From contig NZ_KB903662.1 in assembly GCF_000379725.1 (NCBI RefSeq), positions 65,144 through 129,143 on the forward strand: a stretch of DNA of 64,000 nt, given 5' to 3'. Every line of letters begins with the position of its first letter. Position 1 is the stretch's first letter. Shown here piece after piece: positions 7,758-15,887 of the stretch. The translations under genes were made by a program, and so were the position numbers. The notes beneath the pieces were generated by a model. It saw only the letters and a program-made list of their open reading frames with translations, was not told the origin of the DNA and made no database searches. The DNA is from Cytophaga aurantiaca DSM 3654 (GTDB taxonomy: Bacteria > Bacteroidota > Bacteroidia > Cytophagales > Cytophagaceae).

Positions 7758-9137
7758 ATGCAAGATAAACCCACCATTGAGCAACTGCTCAACAATGTAT
7801 CCATCGAATCATTAAATCAAATGCAGGAAGATTCGCTTGCTGCAAATGCAAAAGCAAGCGATGTGATTTTGCTTTCACCAACAGGCTCAGGAAAAACATT
7901 GGGATTTTTATTGCCTGTTTTTGAAAAGCTATCTGTTTCATCAAATTCGATACAGGCATTGGTGTTAGTACCTTCCAGAGAATTAGCACTGCAGATTGAA
8001 TCCGTATTTAAAAGTCTGAAGACAGGATTTAAAGTGACCTGTTGTTATGGCGGACACCCGATGGATGTAGAAGAAAATAATCTTGCGCAGTCGCCTGCTA
8101 TATTGGTCGGTACTCCGGGAAGAATTGTAGATCACATCAATCGAAAAAATATCAATCTGGATGATGTAAAAACATTGGTACTGGATGAATTTGACAAATC
8201 TCTTGAAATGGGTTTTCAGGAAGACATGGCAATCATCATCGGTAAGTTGACAGGGGTAAAAAAACGTATATTGACTTCCGCAACACAAGCAATCAAGATC
8301 CCTGATTTTACAGGCATGCAATCGCCTGTGACCTTGAATTACATCACCGGTCAGGCGAGTGGTTTGTCTGTTAAAACGGTACTTTCAGATTCAAAAGATA
8401 AATTTGACACACTGCTGCGTTTGATCTGTCAGATCGGAAATGAATCGGTGATTGTGTTTTGCAATCAGCGTGATGAAGTTGAAAATGTTTGCAGCTATTT
8501 GACAGAGCATGGAATCATCAATAATAATTTTCACGGAGGTTTAGAGCAGCGCTATAGAGAAAGTACCTTAACGAAATTCAGAAACGGAAGTACGAATGTA
8601 TTGGTAACAACCGATCTTGCTTCAAGAGGTCTTGATATACCGGATGTGAAACATGTGGTACATTATCAGATGCCGCATAAGATCGATGCATTTACACACC
8701 GCAACGGACGTACTGCCCGTATGGGTTCTACAGGAACTGCATATATGCTGTTGCATAAAGATGTACTGCTGCCGGATTACATTACTTCAAAACCGGATAT
8801 TTTTAAATTGTCTGACGAAAAAATAAAACCGTTGTTGCCGCAGTGGGAAACGTTATTTATCAGTGCAGGTAAAAAAGATAAGATCAATAAAATTGATATT
8901 GTAGGGTTCTTATCTAAAAAAGGTTTGTTAGAGAAAGACGAACTCGGCTTGATTGAAGTGAAAGACGAGTTTGCATACGCTGCTGTAAAACGTAGTAAAG
9001 TAGAGTCTGTGATTAAATTGGTTAAGGAAGAAAAAATCAAAGGCAGAAAAGTTAAAATTGAAATTGCCCGCGAGACTCCAAAGTTTGAAAGTGAAAAAGC
9101 TGTAACTATTAATAAACCGAATAAATTTCAAGGTTAA
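7758..9137 (+). CDS. DEAD-box-type RNA helicase, DbpA-like
   Basis: ATP-dependent RNA helicase with the two RecA domains and a C-terminal DbpA RNA-binding (RRM-like) domain. Motif I is SPTGSGKT (about 41-48), Ia PSRELALQ, Ib TPGRIVDH, II is LDEFD instead of the canonical DEAD, III is SAT, IV-V IVFCNQRDE and TTDLASRGLDIPDV, VI HRNGRTARMG. The last 75 residues (KIDIVGFLSKKGLLEKDELG ... GRKVKIEIAR) match the DbpA domain that targets 23S rRNA in the E. coli protein, so a role in 50S assembly is plausible. The A-to-F change in motif II is unusual; the catalytic D and E are kept. 459 residues. Confidence 0.9.
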   Translation: MQDKPTIEQLLNNVSIESLNQMQEDSLAANAKASDVILLSPTGSGKTLGFLLPVFEKLSVSSNSIQALVLVPSRELALQIESVFKSLKTGFKVTCCYGGHPMDVEENNLAQSPAILVGTPGRIVDHINRKNINLDDVKTLVLDEFDKSLEMGFQEDMAIIIGKLTGVKKRILTSATQAIKIPDFTGMQSPVTLNYITGQASGLSVKTVLSDSKDKFDTLLRLICQIGNESVIVFCNQRDEVENVCSYLTEHGIINNNFHGGLEQRYRESTLTKFRNGSTNVLVTTDLASRGLDIPDVKHVVHYQMPHKIDAFTHRNGRTARMGSTGTAYMLLHKDVLLPDYITSKPDIFKLSDEKIKPLLPQWETLFISAGKKDKINKIDIVGFLSKKGLLEKDELGLIEVKDEFAYAAVKRSKVESVIKLVKEEKIKGRKVKIEIARETPKFESEKAVTINKPNKFQG

Positions 9138-9159
9138 ATAAATCTTCTTTTGTTTGAAA

Positions 9160-9200
9160 AACCTCACATTGTTTAGACCAAATCTAAATAATGTGAGGTT
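9160..9200 (+). terminator. Terminator hairpin after the helicase, with an operator-like core
   Basis: AACCTCACATT (9160-9170) pairs exactly with AATGTGAGGTT (9190-9200), followed by TTTCAATTTT; the stem continues inward as TTTAGA (9172-9177) against TCTAAA (9183-9188). The inner part has the same 6-5-6 layout as the palindromes at 9230 and 9993, so the element may be only a terminator or may also bind the same regulator. Confidence 0.8.
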
Positions 9201-9229
9201 TTTCAATTTTAAATACTAAATTGCGTCCG

Positions 9230-9246
9230 TTTAGAATTATTCTAAA
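9230..9246. promoter_or_regulatory. Palindromic operator TTTAGA-N5-TCTAAA before regulator gene
   Basis: TTTAGA (9230-9235), ATTAT, TCTAAA (9241-9246), a perfect 6-5-6 palindrome ending 4 bp before the ATG at 9251. Identical half-sites occur before the TonB receptor (9993-10009). The haem context suggests a metal-responsive repressor of the DtxR/MntR or Fur type, which is an inference; the protein that binds is not in the window. Confidence 0.65.
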
Positions 9247-9250
9247 TAAT

Positions 9251-9889
9251 ATGAATAAGATAAAAGTATACATAGCGGACGATTATTACCTTATCAGAGA
9301 GGGAGTTAAGAGGTCATTAAAGCAAAGCAAGGACATCGAAGTTGTTGGTGAATCGAATAATTTAAACCATTTAAGAGGTTCAATAGAAGAGTGTAAGCCG
9401 GATGTATTGATTTTTGAACTGAATCTTTGCCAACAACCAGTGCGGGATCTAATCCAGGATCTTAAACAGGTAAATTCAAATGTGAAATTTCTTATCATTT
9501 CAGATTGCGATTGTGAATTGCCTTTGGTAATGGCTGTGCGTGCAGGTGTTACCGGTTTTGTTCGTAAAAATGTTTCAAAAGATGAATTGCTGCATGCTGT
9601 TCAGCAAGTATATAATAATAAGGAATACTATGTGAGTGAAATTACTCAGCTTTTGTTGAAAGGTTTTCTAAATAACGATCAATCAAATGGTGTGTTTTCT
9701 GATAGAGAATTAGAAATTCTCAGATACATATGCAAAGGCAGATCAAATGAACAGATTGCTGATATTTTATTCATTAGCGAAAAAACTATTGCCACACACC
9801 GCAGAAATATTATGAAAAAGGCTGGTGTTAAAAAATCTACAGATTTGATTATTTGGGCATTAGATAATAAAATTGTTTCGCGCGATTAG
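9251..9889 (+). CDS. LuxR/NarL-type response regulator with Glu in place of phospho-Asp
   Basis: Receiver domain (1-120) plus LuxR-type HTH (about 148-205: FSDRELEILRYICKGRSNEQ, ISEKTIATHRRNIMKKAG). I prefer ATG at 9251; the frame is open to a TTG at 9221, but the operator lies in between. The receiver keeps the acidic pair D10-D11 and the lysine in FVRKN, but the phospho-acceptor position reads PDVLIFELNL: residue 56 is Glu, not Asp. Such a change often mimics phosphorylation, so the protein may act constitutively or be controlled by its own amount. No histidine kinase is adjacent. It precedes the haem receptor and shares its palindrome, so it probably controls haem uptake. 212 residues. Confidence 0.88.
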   Translation: MNKIKVYIADDYYLIREGVKRSLKQSKDIEVVGESNNLNHLRGSIEECKPDVLIFELNLCQQPVRDLIQDLKQVNSNVKFLIISDCDCELPLVMAVRAGVTGFVRKNVSKDELLHAVQQVYNNKEYYVSEITQLLLKGFLNNDQSNGVFSDRELEILRYICKGRSNEQIADILFISEKTIATHRRNIMKKAGVKKSTDLIIWALDNKIVSRD

Positions 9890-9956
9890 TTTGATACTGC
9901 TTTCAAAGTAATCGCGTACCATTTTTTAAGTATTGAAAAACACACATTTCTTAGTA

Positions 9957-9987
9957 TTGTAGACCCCACAGTAAGCCTGTACCTTTG
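9957..9987 (+). promoter_or_regulatory. Promoter of haem uptake operon
   Basis: TTG at 9957-9959 and TACCTTTG at 9980-9987 (exact TAnnTTTG) are 20 bp apart, matching the Bacteroidota -33/-7 promoter. The transcription start would fall near 9992-9995, at the left edge of the palindrome 9993-10009, an ideal place for a repressor. Confidence 0.7.
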
Positions 9988-9989
9988 TA

Positions 9990-12329
9990 TTGTTTAGAAT
10001 TAGTCTAAATAATAGAGCTATCAAAAATCTCCCGACATATATAATCTTATTAATTACCCTTTTCGTTTCTTTTTCTGCTATTGCTCAGAAAGGAATCATC
10101 AAAGGGCAAGTTGTTGCAGATAGTTCGCAGCCTGTTGAATATGCTATGGTGTATTTGAAAGGAACGTCTTTGGGTACGGTCTCAGATGAAGAGGGGATGT
10201 TTTGTTTTACAAGCGTTACTCCGGGAACCTATACAATTGTTTTTTCACATGTAAATTTTCAGCCTGTTGAACAGACCATTATTGTTACAGCCGATCAGGT
10301 TACAGATGTTGTCATTCAAACAAAATCAAATCACGACGAGGTTGTTGTAACAGGTACACTAACTGAAAAAAATATTCAGGATTCTCCGATACCTGTTACT
10401 GTAATTACAGATGCTCAAATAAAACAAATGGGCTCTATGCGTTTGAGTGATGTCTTACAAGAGCAAACAGGTTTAGCTATTGTCAACGATCATGGAACCG
10501 GAATTCAGCTGCAAGGTTTTAATCCGGAATATACGATGATCATGATTGATGGATCCCCATTGATTGGAAGAACGGCCGGAACCTTTGACCTGACACGCAT
10601 TACAGTTGGTAACATCAAACAAATCGAAATTGTAAAAGGCCCTTCATCCAGTTTGTATGGCAGTGAAGCGCTGGCCGGTGTAATCAATATCATCACACAA
10701 GATCCTAAAGAAAAGACTGGTATTGGTTTGCGCACACGATATGGAACAAATAATACCGCAGACATTTCGCTTGATGGATTTATAAATACAAAACGTTTGA
10801 GCTATTCTGTTTTTGCAAACAGATACAGTACGTCGGGGTATGATCTCATTCCGGATACAGAAGATAAAACGGTTGCACCTTATCATAATTACACTCTACA
10901 GCAAAAGATCGGTTATCAATTCAACACGTGTTTAAAGGCTACCTTGTTTGCACGTGGATTTTATGAAAATCAAAATACCATCATCACATTTTCAGAGAAC
11001 GGAACAGACTACCGCGTAAATCAGGTAGGCAGTCAGTACGACTGGAACCTGCTTCCGCAATTGTCTTATGCGGTCAATCAGAAGACACGTGTTCTTGCAA
11101 AACTTTACTCGACCTATTATCATACAGATGCGATCATGACGAATACATACGATGGCAGTCTGTATGATGACAGTTATTTTAATCAAACATTCAACAGACC
11201 TGAAGCAATTGGTTACAGAACGTGGAATAAAAAAAATGAAACGATTCTTGGCTTAGGTGTTACGCTTGAATCAATTAATTCTACACGTTATACAGACAAA
11301 CAAAAATTCAACAGTACTTTTTATTACATACAACACGACTGGAAACCGACTTCGAAATTAAACATTGTCGGCGGTTTTAGATTTGATGCACATAGTGTGT
11401 ACGGTCATCAGTTAAGTCCGAAACTGTCGGTAAAATATGATGCAACAAAAACAATTTCTTTTAGAGCCTCTGTAGGTAAAGGATTTAAAGCCCCGGATTT
11501 TCGCCAGCTATATCTCAACTTCACAAACCCGGTTGCCGGTTACAGTGTATTTGGGTCGGAGGAGGTCTTGGCACAATACAACAAGCTGAACGACCAGGGA
11601 TTGATCGCACAAACATTTATAGATCCTACAACACTTGCGCCCATTACCGCAGAGCGTTCCATTGCTGTGAACATTGGTTGGTCGATGAAGGTGGGCAAGA
11701 AAATAAACTGGCAGTTCAATGTATTCCGAAATGACATCAGTAACATGATTGAAACGTCTGCCATTGCAATGAAAACAAATGGTCAATCGGTGTATACGTA
11801 TTACAATGTTTCGAAAGTATTTACAGAAGGTTTTGAAACAAGTGTTGAGGTCATGATGCATAAAAATTTAACATTCAGTGCAGGCTATCAATATCTGATT
11901 GCTAAAAACAAAGAAGTAATTGAAGATATTAAAGAAGGAAAATATTTTGCCCGAGATCCTTCAACGCTTGTAACATCTATGGTTACAGAACAGCAGTATG
12001 GAGGTTTGTTCAATCGATCCAAACACATGGCCAATTTTAAATTGTTCTATCTAAATAAGAAGAACGGTTGGAACGGCACAATCAGAGCCATATACAGAGG
12101 TCGATACGGTTTTGGAGACATGAATGGAAATTTAATTCTGGATGCAGATAATGAATATGTGAGTGGCTACTGGCTTGCAAATGTTTCTCTTGGTAAATCC
12201 ATCACTCCCTGGTTTAATCTTCAGCTGGGCGTAGATAATGTATTTAATTATACAAACCCTCAATACATTTCATCTATTCCTGGAAGATTGTATTACACAT
12301 CCATTCAACTAAAGATCCATAAAAAATAA
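9990..12329 (+). CDS. TonB-dependent outer-membrane haem receptor (HmuR-like)
   Basis: Outer-membrane active transporter, likely for haem given the downstream genes. Order: signal peptide (IILLITLFVSFSAIAQ), a carboxypeptidase-regulatory-like domain (about 35-115, GIIKGQVVADSS), TonB plug (about 120-230; EVVVTGTLTEKNIQDSPIPV, IQLQGFNPEYTMIMIDG, GPSSSLYGSEALAGVINI), then a beta-barrel to the C-terminus. GKGFKAPDFRQLYLNF corresponds to the FRAP-box region of haem receptors. The start is unclear: the longest frame begins at TTG 9990, but that is at the predicted transcription start, and no ATG/GTG/TTG follows before the mature domain; ATC at 10020 would give a good signal peptide (MKNLPTYIILL). 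First gene of the hmu operon, 7 bp before the HmuY lipoprotein. Confidence 0.92.
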   Translation: MFRISLNNRAIKNLPTYIILLITLFVSFSAIAQKGIIKGQVVADSSQPVEYAMVYLKGTSLGTVSDEEGMFCFTSVTPGTYTIVFSHVNFQPVEQTIIVTADQVTDVVIQTKSNHDEVVVTGTLTEKNIQDSPIPVTVITDAQIKQMGSMRLSDVLQEQTGLAIVNDHGTGIQLQGFNPEYTMIMIDGSPLIGRTAGTFDLTRITVGNIKQIEIVKGPSSSLYGSEALAGVINIITQDPKEKTGIGLRTRYGTNNTADISLDGFINTKRLSYSVFANRYSTSGYDLIPDTEDKTVAPYHNYTLQQKIGYQFNTCLKATLFARGFYENQNTIITFSENGTDYRVNQVGSQYDWNLLPQLSYAVNQKTRVLAKLYSTYYHTDAIMTNTYDGSLYDDSYFNQTFNRPEAIGYRTWNKKNETILGLGVTLESINSTRYTDKQKFNSTFYYIQHDWKPTSKLNIVGGFRFDAHSVYGHQLSPKLSVKYDATKTISFRASVGKGFKAPDFRQLYLNFTNPVAGYSVFGSEEVLAQYNKLNDQGLIAQTFIDPTTLAPITAERSIAVNIGWSMKVGKKINWQFNVFRNDISNMIETSAIAMKTNGQSVYTYYNVSKVFTEGFETSVEVMMHKNLTFSAGYQYLIAKNKEVIEDIKEGKYFARDPSTLVTSMVTEQQYGGLFNRSKHMANFKLFYLNKKNGWNGTIRAIYRGRYGFGDMNGNLILDADNEYVSGYWLANVSLGKSITPWFNLQLGVDNVFNYTNPQYISSIPGRLYYTSIQLKIHKK
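9993..10009. promoter_or_regulatory. Palindromic operator TTTAGA-N5-TCTAAA at haem receptor promoter
   Basis: TTTAGA (9993-9998), ATTAG, TCTAAA (10004-10009). It starts 5 bp after the -7 box, so a bound protein would cover the transcription start. The match to 9230-9246 extends beyond the palindrome (AATAATA follows both). Confidence 0.7.
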
Positions 12330-12336
12330 TAATCCT

Positions 12337-12930
12337 ATGAATACATATATTTCAATACTGGCGTGCTGCATTGCACTAACAACCTTTTCCTGCAAAGAGG
12401 AAGATGCTCCGGCACCTGCGTCTACCAAGCAAACCATTATGGTTAAAAATCTGCCTGCCAATCCTGAAACAGGTGGGACAGGACATTATACATTTTTCAA
12501 TTTAAAGAATAATGCAATTGTTCCGTTGGCGGATTCGGCAACAACCAAATGGGATATTGCATTTAATGCAACTACCATCATTACAAACAGCGGCTCAAGC
12601 GGTCCCGGAACAGTTGGCGTACAGATCTACACCGGTTTGTTTGATAATCTAACAGATGCGCCTGAAACAGGATATACACAAGATGCAGCTTCAGCTCATG
12701 CAATATCAACGGGTTCAGGAAATGGCTGGTATAATTACAATTCAACAACACATGTTATTTCATCTATTCCCGGTCGCGTTATTGTTGTGAAAACAAATGA
12801 CAATACGTATGCAAAAATTGAGATTCTAAGCTATTATCAAAATGCTCCTGCAGCACCTGTGAATACAGACATTTCTCGCTACTATACCTTCAGATATGTA
12901 TATCAGGGTGACGGAACAAGAAAATTTTAA
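12337..12930 (+). CDS. hmuY: HmuY-family haem-binding lipoprotein
   Basis: 197 residues with a lipoprotein signal peptide (MNTYISILACCIALTTFSC; lipobox cysteine 19). The mature domain follows the HmuY pattern: GGTGHYTFFNLKNNAIVPL, ADSATTKWDIAFNATTI, the repeated WYNYN segment, GRVIVVKTNDNTYAKIEILS and a final RYYTFRYVYQ strand. HmuY proteins are surface-exposed haem-binding proteins that hand haem to the HmuR receptor; the gene lies 7 bp after that receptor. Whether the haem ligands of P. gingivalis HmuY (two His) are kept is doubtful: I see few histidines here, so ligands may differ, as in other members of the family. Confidence 0.88.
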   Translation: MNTYISILACCIALTTFSCKEEDAPAPASTKQTIMVKNLPANPETGGTGHYTFFNLKNNAIVPLADSATTKWDIAFNATTIITNSGSSGPGTVGVQIYTGLFDNLTDAPETGYTQDAASAHAISTGSGNGWYNYNSTTHVISSIPGRVIVVKTNDNTYAKIEILSYYQNAPAAPVNTDISRYYTFRYVYQGDGTRKF

Positions 12931-12964
12931 ATCAAACTTTAATTCATACTAACTATATATCACA

Positions 12965-14299
12965 ATGAAAAAAAAATTACACGCCATCTTATTCATAATG
13001 GTGTCTGTATATGCGTCAAACGGACAAACATTTAACAATACATATACTATCTCTGATCTTGCAGCTACAAAAGGAACGAATAAATTTACGTTCTTTAATT
13101 TCACTACAGGAACTGAAGTTGCAGTTGCAGATTCAGCAACAGCAGCCTGGGATATTGCATTCAGTGGTACAACAATAATTTTTAACGGTGGAGTAAAAGG
13201 TCCAAGCACAGTAGCTGCTCAATACGTTACTCCGTCTACATTTGATGCAATTACAAAAGCACCTGAAACAGGTTACACATTAACTATTTTAGGTGGTTCC
13301 GGAAGCTGGTATACCTATTATCCGGGTGCTGATTTCAGCGGTCCACACACAATTTTACCAATCGAAGGTAAAATGATCGTTGCAAAATTGGCGAACGGAA
13401 GATATGTAAAGCTTCAGATTTTAAATTACTATCAGGGTGCACCTACTGATGTACCTACTACAGGTGCTCCATACGCAGGAGTTGGTAAATACTATTCATT
13501 TAAATATGAGATATCAAATGCTGCGGCTGAATTAAATACTACCTATGCAGCTTCTGATTTTGCTGCAACGAGAGGCACTGGTAAATTCACCTACTTTAAT
13601 TTTACAACCGGTGAAGAAGTAGCGGTAGAAGATTCTGCAACCACAAAATGGGATATTGGTTTCAGCGGTACAACGGTAATATTTAATGGTGGTACAAAAG
13701 GCCCGGGTTCAGTAGCTGCTCAATATGTTACTTCAACATATGATGATGTTACAGAAGTACCTGCTTCAGGTTATGCATTGAATGTTGTAAGCGGATCAGG
13801 AAGCTGGTATACATACTACCCGGGAGCTGCGAATGAAGGTCCGCATACAATTGTACCGATCGAAAATAAAATCATCGTTGCTAAATTGTCGGCTACAAAA
13901 TATGTAAAAGTTCAGATCTTAAGTTATTACCAGGGTGCACCGACAAATGTACCAACTACAGGTGCTGACTATACAGGAGTTGGAAAATACTATGCATTCC
14001 GTTATACACTAATGGATGTGGTTGCGGAAGAAATAGCAACAGGTGTGTTAACTGCAGCTACCAAAACAATTTCTATTTATCCAAACCCGATCTCATCTAC
14101 ATCGGCTGACTTAACTATTGGTTCAGAGATCAGCGCTGGAACAGTAAAGATTATGGATTTAGTAGGTAATCAAGTTTATACTGGTTCTGTTACACATTCA
14201 AACATGCAGTTAACAAATTTGAATCTGACACAAGGTATTTATGTAGTTGTGTTGGAATCGGATGGTATGGTATACCAACAAAAATTAGTCGTTAAATAA
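12965..14299 (+). CDS. Tandem HmuY-domain protein exported by T9SS
   Basis: 444 residues. Signal peptide MKKKLHAILFIMVSVYASNG. Two HmuY-like domains follow (about 22-185 and 190-350); each has KFTFFNFTTG / KFTYFNFTTG, ADSATAAWDIAFSGTTI / EDSATTKWDIGFSGTTV, NGG-KGP, GSGSWYTYYPGA, GPHTI-P-E, KYVKVQILSYYQGAP and GKYY-F-Y. The C-terminal 75 residues (ISIYPNPISSTSADL ... GIYVVVLESDG ... QKLVVK) are a type A T9SS sorting domain, so it should be secreted or attached to the cell surface. It is a fused relative of the preceding lipoprotein, 34 bp downstream. Likely an extracellular haem scavenger with two sites (inference). Confidence 0.87.
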   Translation: MKKKLHAILFIMVSVYASNGQTFNNTYTISDLAATKGTNKFTFFNFTTGTEVAVADSATAAWDIAFSGTTIIFNGGVKGPSTVAAQYVTPSTFDAITKAPETGYTLTILGGSGSWYTYYPGADFSGPHTILPIEGKMIVAKLANGRYVKLQILNYYQGAPTDVPTTGAPYAGVGKYYSFKYEISNAAAELNTTYAASDFAATRGTGKFTYFNFTTGEEVAVEDSATTKWDIGFSGTTVIFNGGTKGPGSVAAQYVTSTYDDVTEVPASGYALNVVSGSGSWYTYYPGAANEGPHTIVPIENKIIVAKLSATKYVKVQILSYYQGAPTNVPTTGADYTGVGKYYAFRYTLMDVVAEEIATGVLTAATKTISIYPNPISSTSADLTIGSEISAGTVKIMDLVGNQVYTGSVTHSNMQLTNLNLTQGIYVVVLESDGMVYQQKLVVK

Positions 14300-14320
14300 G
14301 TACGTTGAACAAAAAATAAA

Positions 14321-14686
14321 ATGAAACATTTTGCGATACCTGTTTTACGCATCTTTGATTATCAAAAGGCATTAGACTTCTATATAAATTGGTTGGAATT
14401 TAATATAGACTGGGAGCATCAACAAGCTCCCGGGATGCCTAAATACATTCAGATCTCAAGCGATTCTATAAAAATACATTTAACAGAACATCACGTTGAT
14501 TGCAGTCCGGGTGCAAAAGTATTTATTGAATTTTCTTTTCTGAAGGAATTCCATAAAGAGCTGATTGCTAAAAAATATCCGTTTAATAAACCTACAATCG
14601 AAATGGCGCCCTGGAATGCAATGATCATGGAGGTTACAGATCCGTTTGGAAATAAATTATTATTCAACGAAAGTATTCAGCGTTAA
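14321..14686 (+). CDS. Glyoxalase/bleomycin-resistance (VOC) superfamily protein
   Basis: A 121-residue single VOC module: MKHFAIPVLRIFDYQKALDF, FYINWLEFNIDWEH, YIQISSDSIKIHLTEHH and the closing EVTDPFGNKLLFNES. VOC proteins bind metals or small ligands (antibiotic resistance, lyases, dioxygenases); the substrate cannot be read from sequence. No signal peptide, so cytosolic. It sits in the haem operon and its stop shares one base with the next start (TAATG), which implies translational coupling. Its job in haem handling is unknown. Confidence 0.85.
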   Translation: MKHFAIPVLRIFDYQKALDFYINWLEFNIDWEHQQAPGMPKYIQISSDSIKIHLTEHHVDCSPGAKVFIEFSFLKEFHKELIAKKYPFNKPTIEMAPWNAMIMEVTDPFGNKLLFNESIQR

Positions 14687-15030
14687 TGGGAATGGGGGAG
14701 TTCTGTTCAATGAAGATTCTTTGCGAAACCGAACATGGTAAAATCTATACCTGTTCCGGCTGCGATGGAAAGATTGTGTTTGTATTTAAGAATATAACAC
14801 AGTCGATGGAGAAAGAATATTTTCACAAGTTTGAGACAAATATTTCTGCACTTCAATTTGAACAGTACTTCCACGATTTTCCCAATGAAAAACAAATACA
14901 CATTCGTACAGAATGGAACACCTTGTTCTATTCATTTACAATAAAGGAGATAAGTGAAGTAAAATCACTTTTCCAACAGGCAAATTTCAAAATTAAATTA
15001 TTCGAGCGTTATGCGTTATTTCTCAATTAA
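14686..15030 (+). CDS. Small CxxC protein in the haem operon (unknown function)
   Basis: 114 residues from ATG 14686; ATG 14692 or 14710 are alternatives. The N-terminus has MKILCETEHGKIYTCSGCDG, with a CxxC pair and a preceding Cys, followed by IVFVFKNITQSMEKEYFHKF. It resembles small Bacteroidota proteins carried as a DUF (perhaps DUF6686; from memory, not checked). The cysteines could bind metal or act in redox chemistry. It overlaps the VOC gene by 1 nt and hmuT by 20 nt, so it is clearly part of this operon. Confidence 0.72.
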   Translation: MGMGEFCSMKILCETEHGKIYTCSGCDGKIVFVFKNITQSMEKEYFHKFETNISALQFEQYFHDFPNEKQIHIRTEWNTLFYSFTIKEISEVKSLFQQANFKIKLFERYALFLN

Positions 15031-15880
15031 AAAAACAGGTGCTTCAACAGCTCATGCATGGAGAGTACTTCCTGTGGTATGTATCGTTTTCCTGCTTACC
15101 GCATTTCGCTCAGGCGAATCTGCATCTATGAAGATTGTTTCCGTGAATGGAACAATGAGTGAGATCATCTGTAGCCTGGGTTTAGAAAGTTCGCTGGTTG
15201 GGATTGATGTTACAAGTACCTATCCAGCCTCATTGGATAAGGTTGCGAAGATCGGGCATAATCGTTCGGTATCTTCGGAAGGCATTGTTGCACTTGCACC
15301 CTCATTGGTTGTAGGTATGCAAAATGATTTGAAACCTACCATCATCGAACAGTTGACATCATCCAACATCAAAACAAAATTGTTTACGCAGGATCTTTCT
15401 ATCGAAGGAACTAAAAAATTGATTACCGAAGCGGGTGTTTATTTTAATCAACCTGCAAAAGCAGCAGCATTGATCGCACAGCTTGATAAAGATATTGCAT
15501 CGGTTAAAAAGCCTTCGGTTAAAAAGAAAGTGTTATTCATTTATGCACGTGGCGCAGGAAGCATGATGGTTTCCGGGACAGGTACTTCGGTTGATAAGAT
15601 CATTCAGCTTTCAGGCGGACAAAATGCGGTAACATCTTTTGTAGATTATAAACCTTTGACTGCTGAAGCCTTACTTGCTGCGAATCCCGATGTAATCTTA
15701 TTATTTGATAGCGGTCTGGAAAGCGTTGGAGGTGTTGAGGGATTATTAAAAGTACAAGGCATTGCACAAACCAATGCAGGTAAAAACAAAAAGATCGTCA
15801 CAATGGATGGACAATTGCTTACAGGTTTTGGTCCGCGTTTGGGTAAAGCCATGATCGATCTTTCGTCTAAGTTGCAATAA
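15011..15880 (+). CDS. hmuT: Haemin ABC transporter substrate-binding protein
   Basis: Periplasmic haem-binding component delivering haem to HmuUV. An N-terminal hydrophobic segment (about 17-32, WRVLPVVCIVFLLTAF) serves as signal peptide. The class III binding-protein fold is shown by KIVSVNGTMSEIICSLGLES, GIDVTSTYPASLDKVAKIGH, GIVALAPSLVVG and AANPDVILLFDSG. 289 residues, close to the family's usual length. It overlaps the upstream CxxC gene by 20 nt and is followed 7 bp later by the permease gene. Confidence 0.92.
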   Translation: MRYFSIKKTGASTAHAWRVLPVVCIVFLLTAFRSGESASMKIVSVNGTMSEIICSLGLESSLVGIDVTSTYPASLDKVAKIGHNRSVSSEGIVALAPSLVVGMQNDLKPTIIEQLTSSNIKTKLFTQDLSIEGTKKLITEAGVYFNQPAKAAALIAQLDKDIASVKKPSVKKKVLFIYARGAGSMMVSGTGTSVDKIIQLSGGQNAVTSFVDYKPLTAEALLAANPDVILLFDSGLESVGGVEGLLKVQGIAQTNAGKNKKIVTMDGQLLTGFGPRLGKAMIDLSSKLQ

Positions 15881-15887
15881 AACGTTT

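Noticed and set aside
9172-9188. Third TTTAGA-N5-TCTAAA site as an independent operator
   Set aside because: It is the inner part of a perfect terminator stem (9160-9200) after the helicase, so its symmetry is explained without an operator role; kept only as a possible double function.
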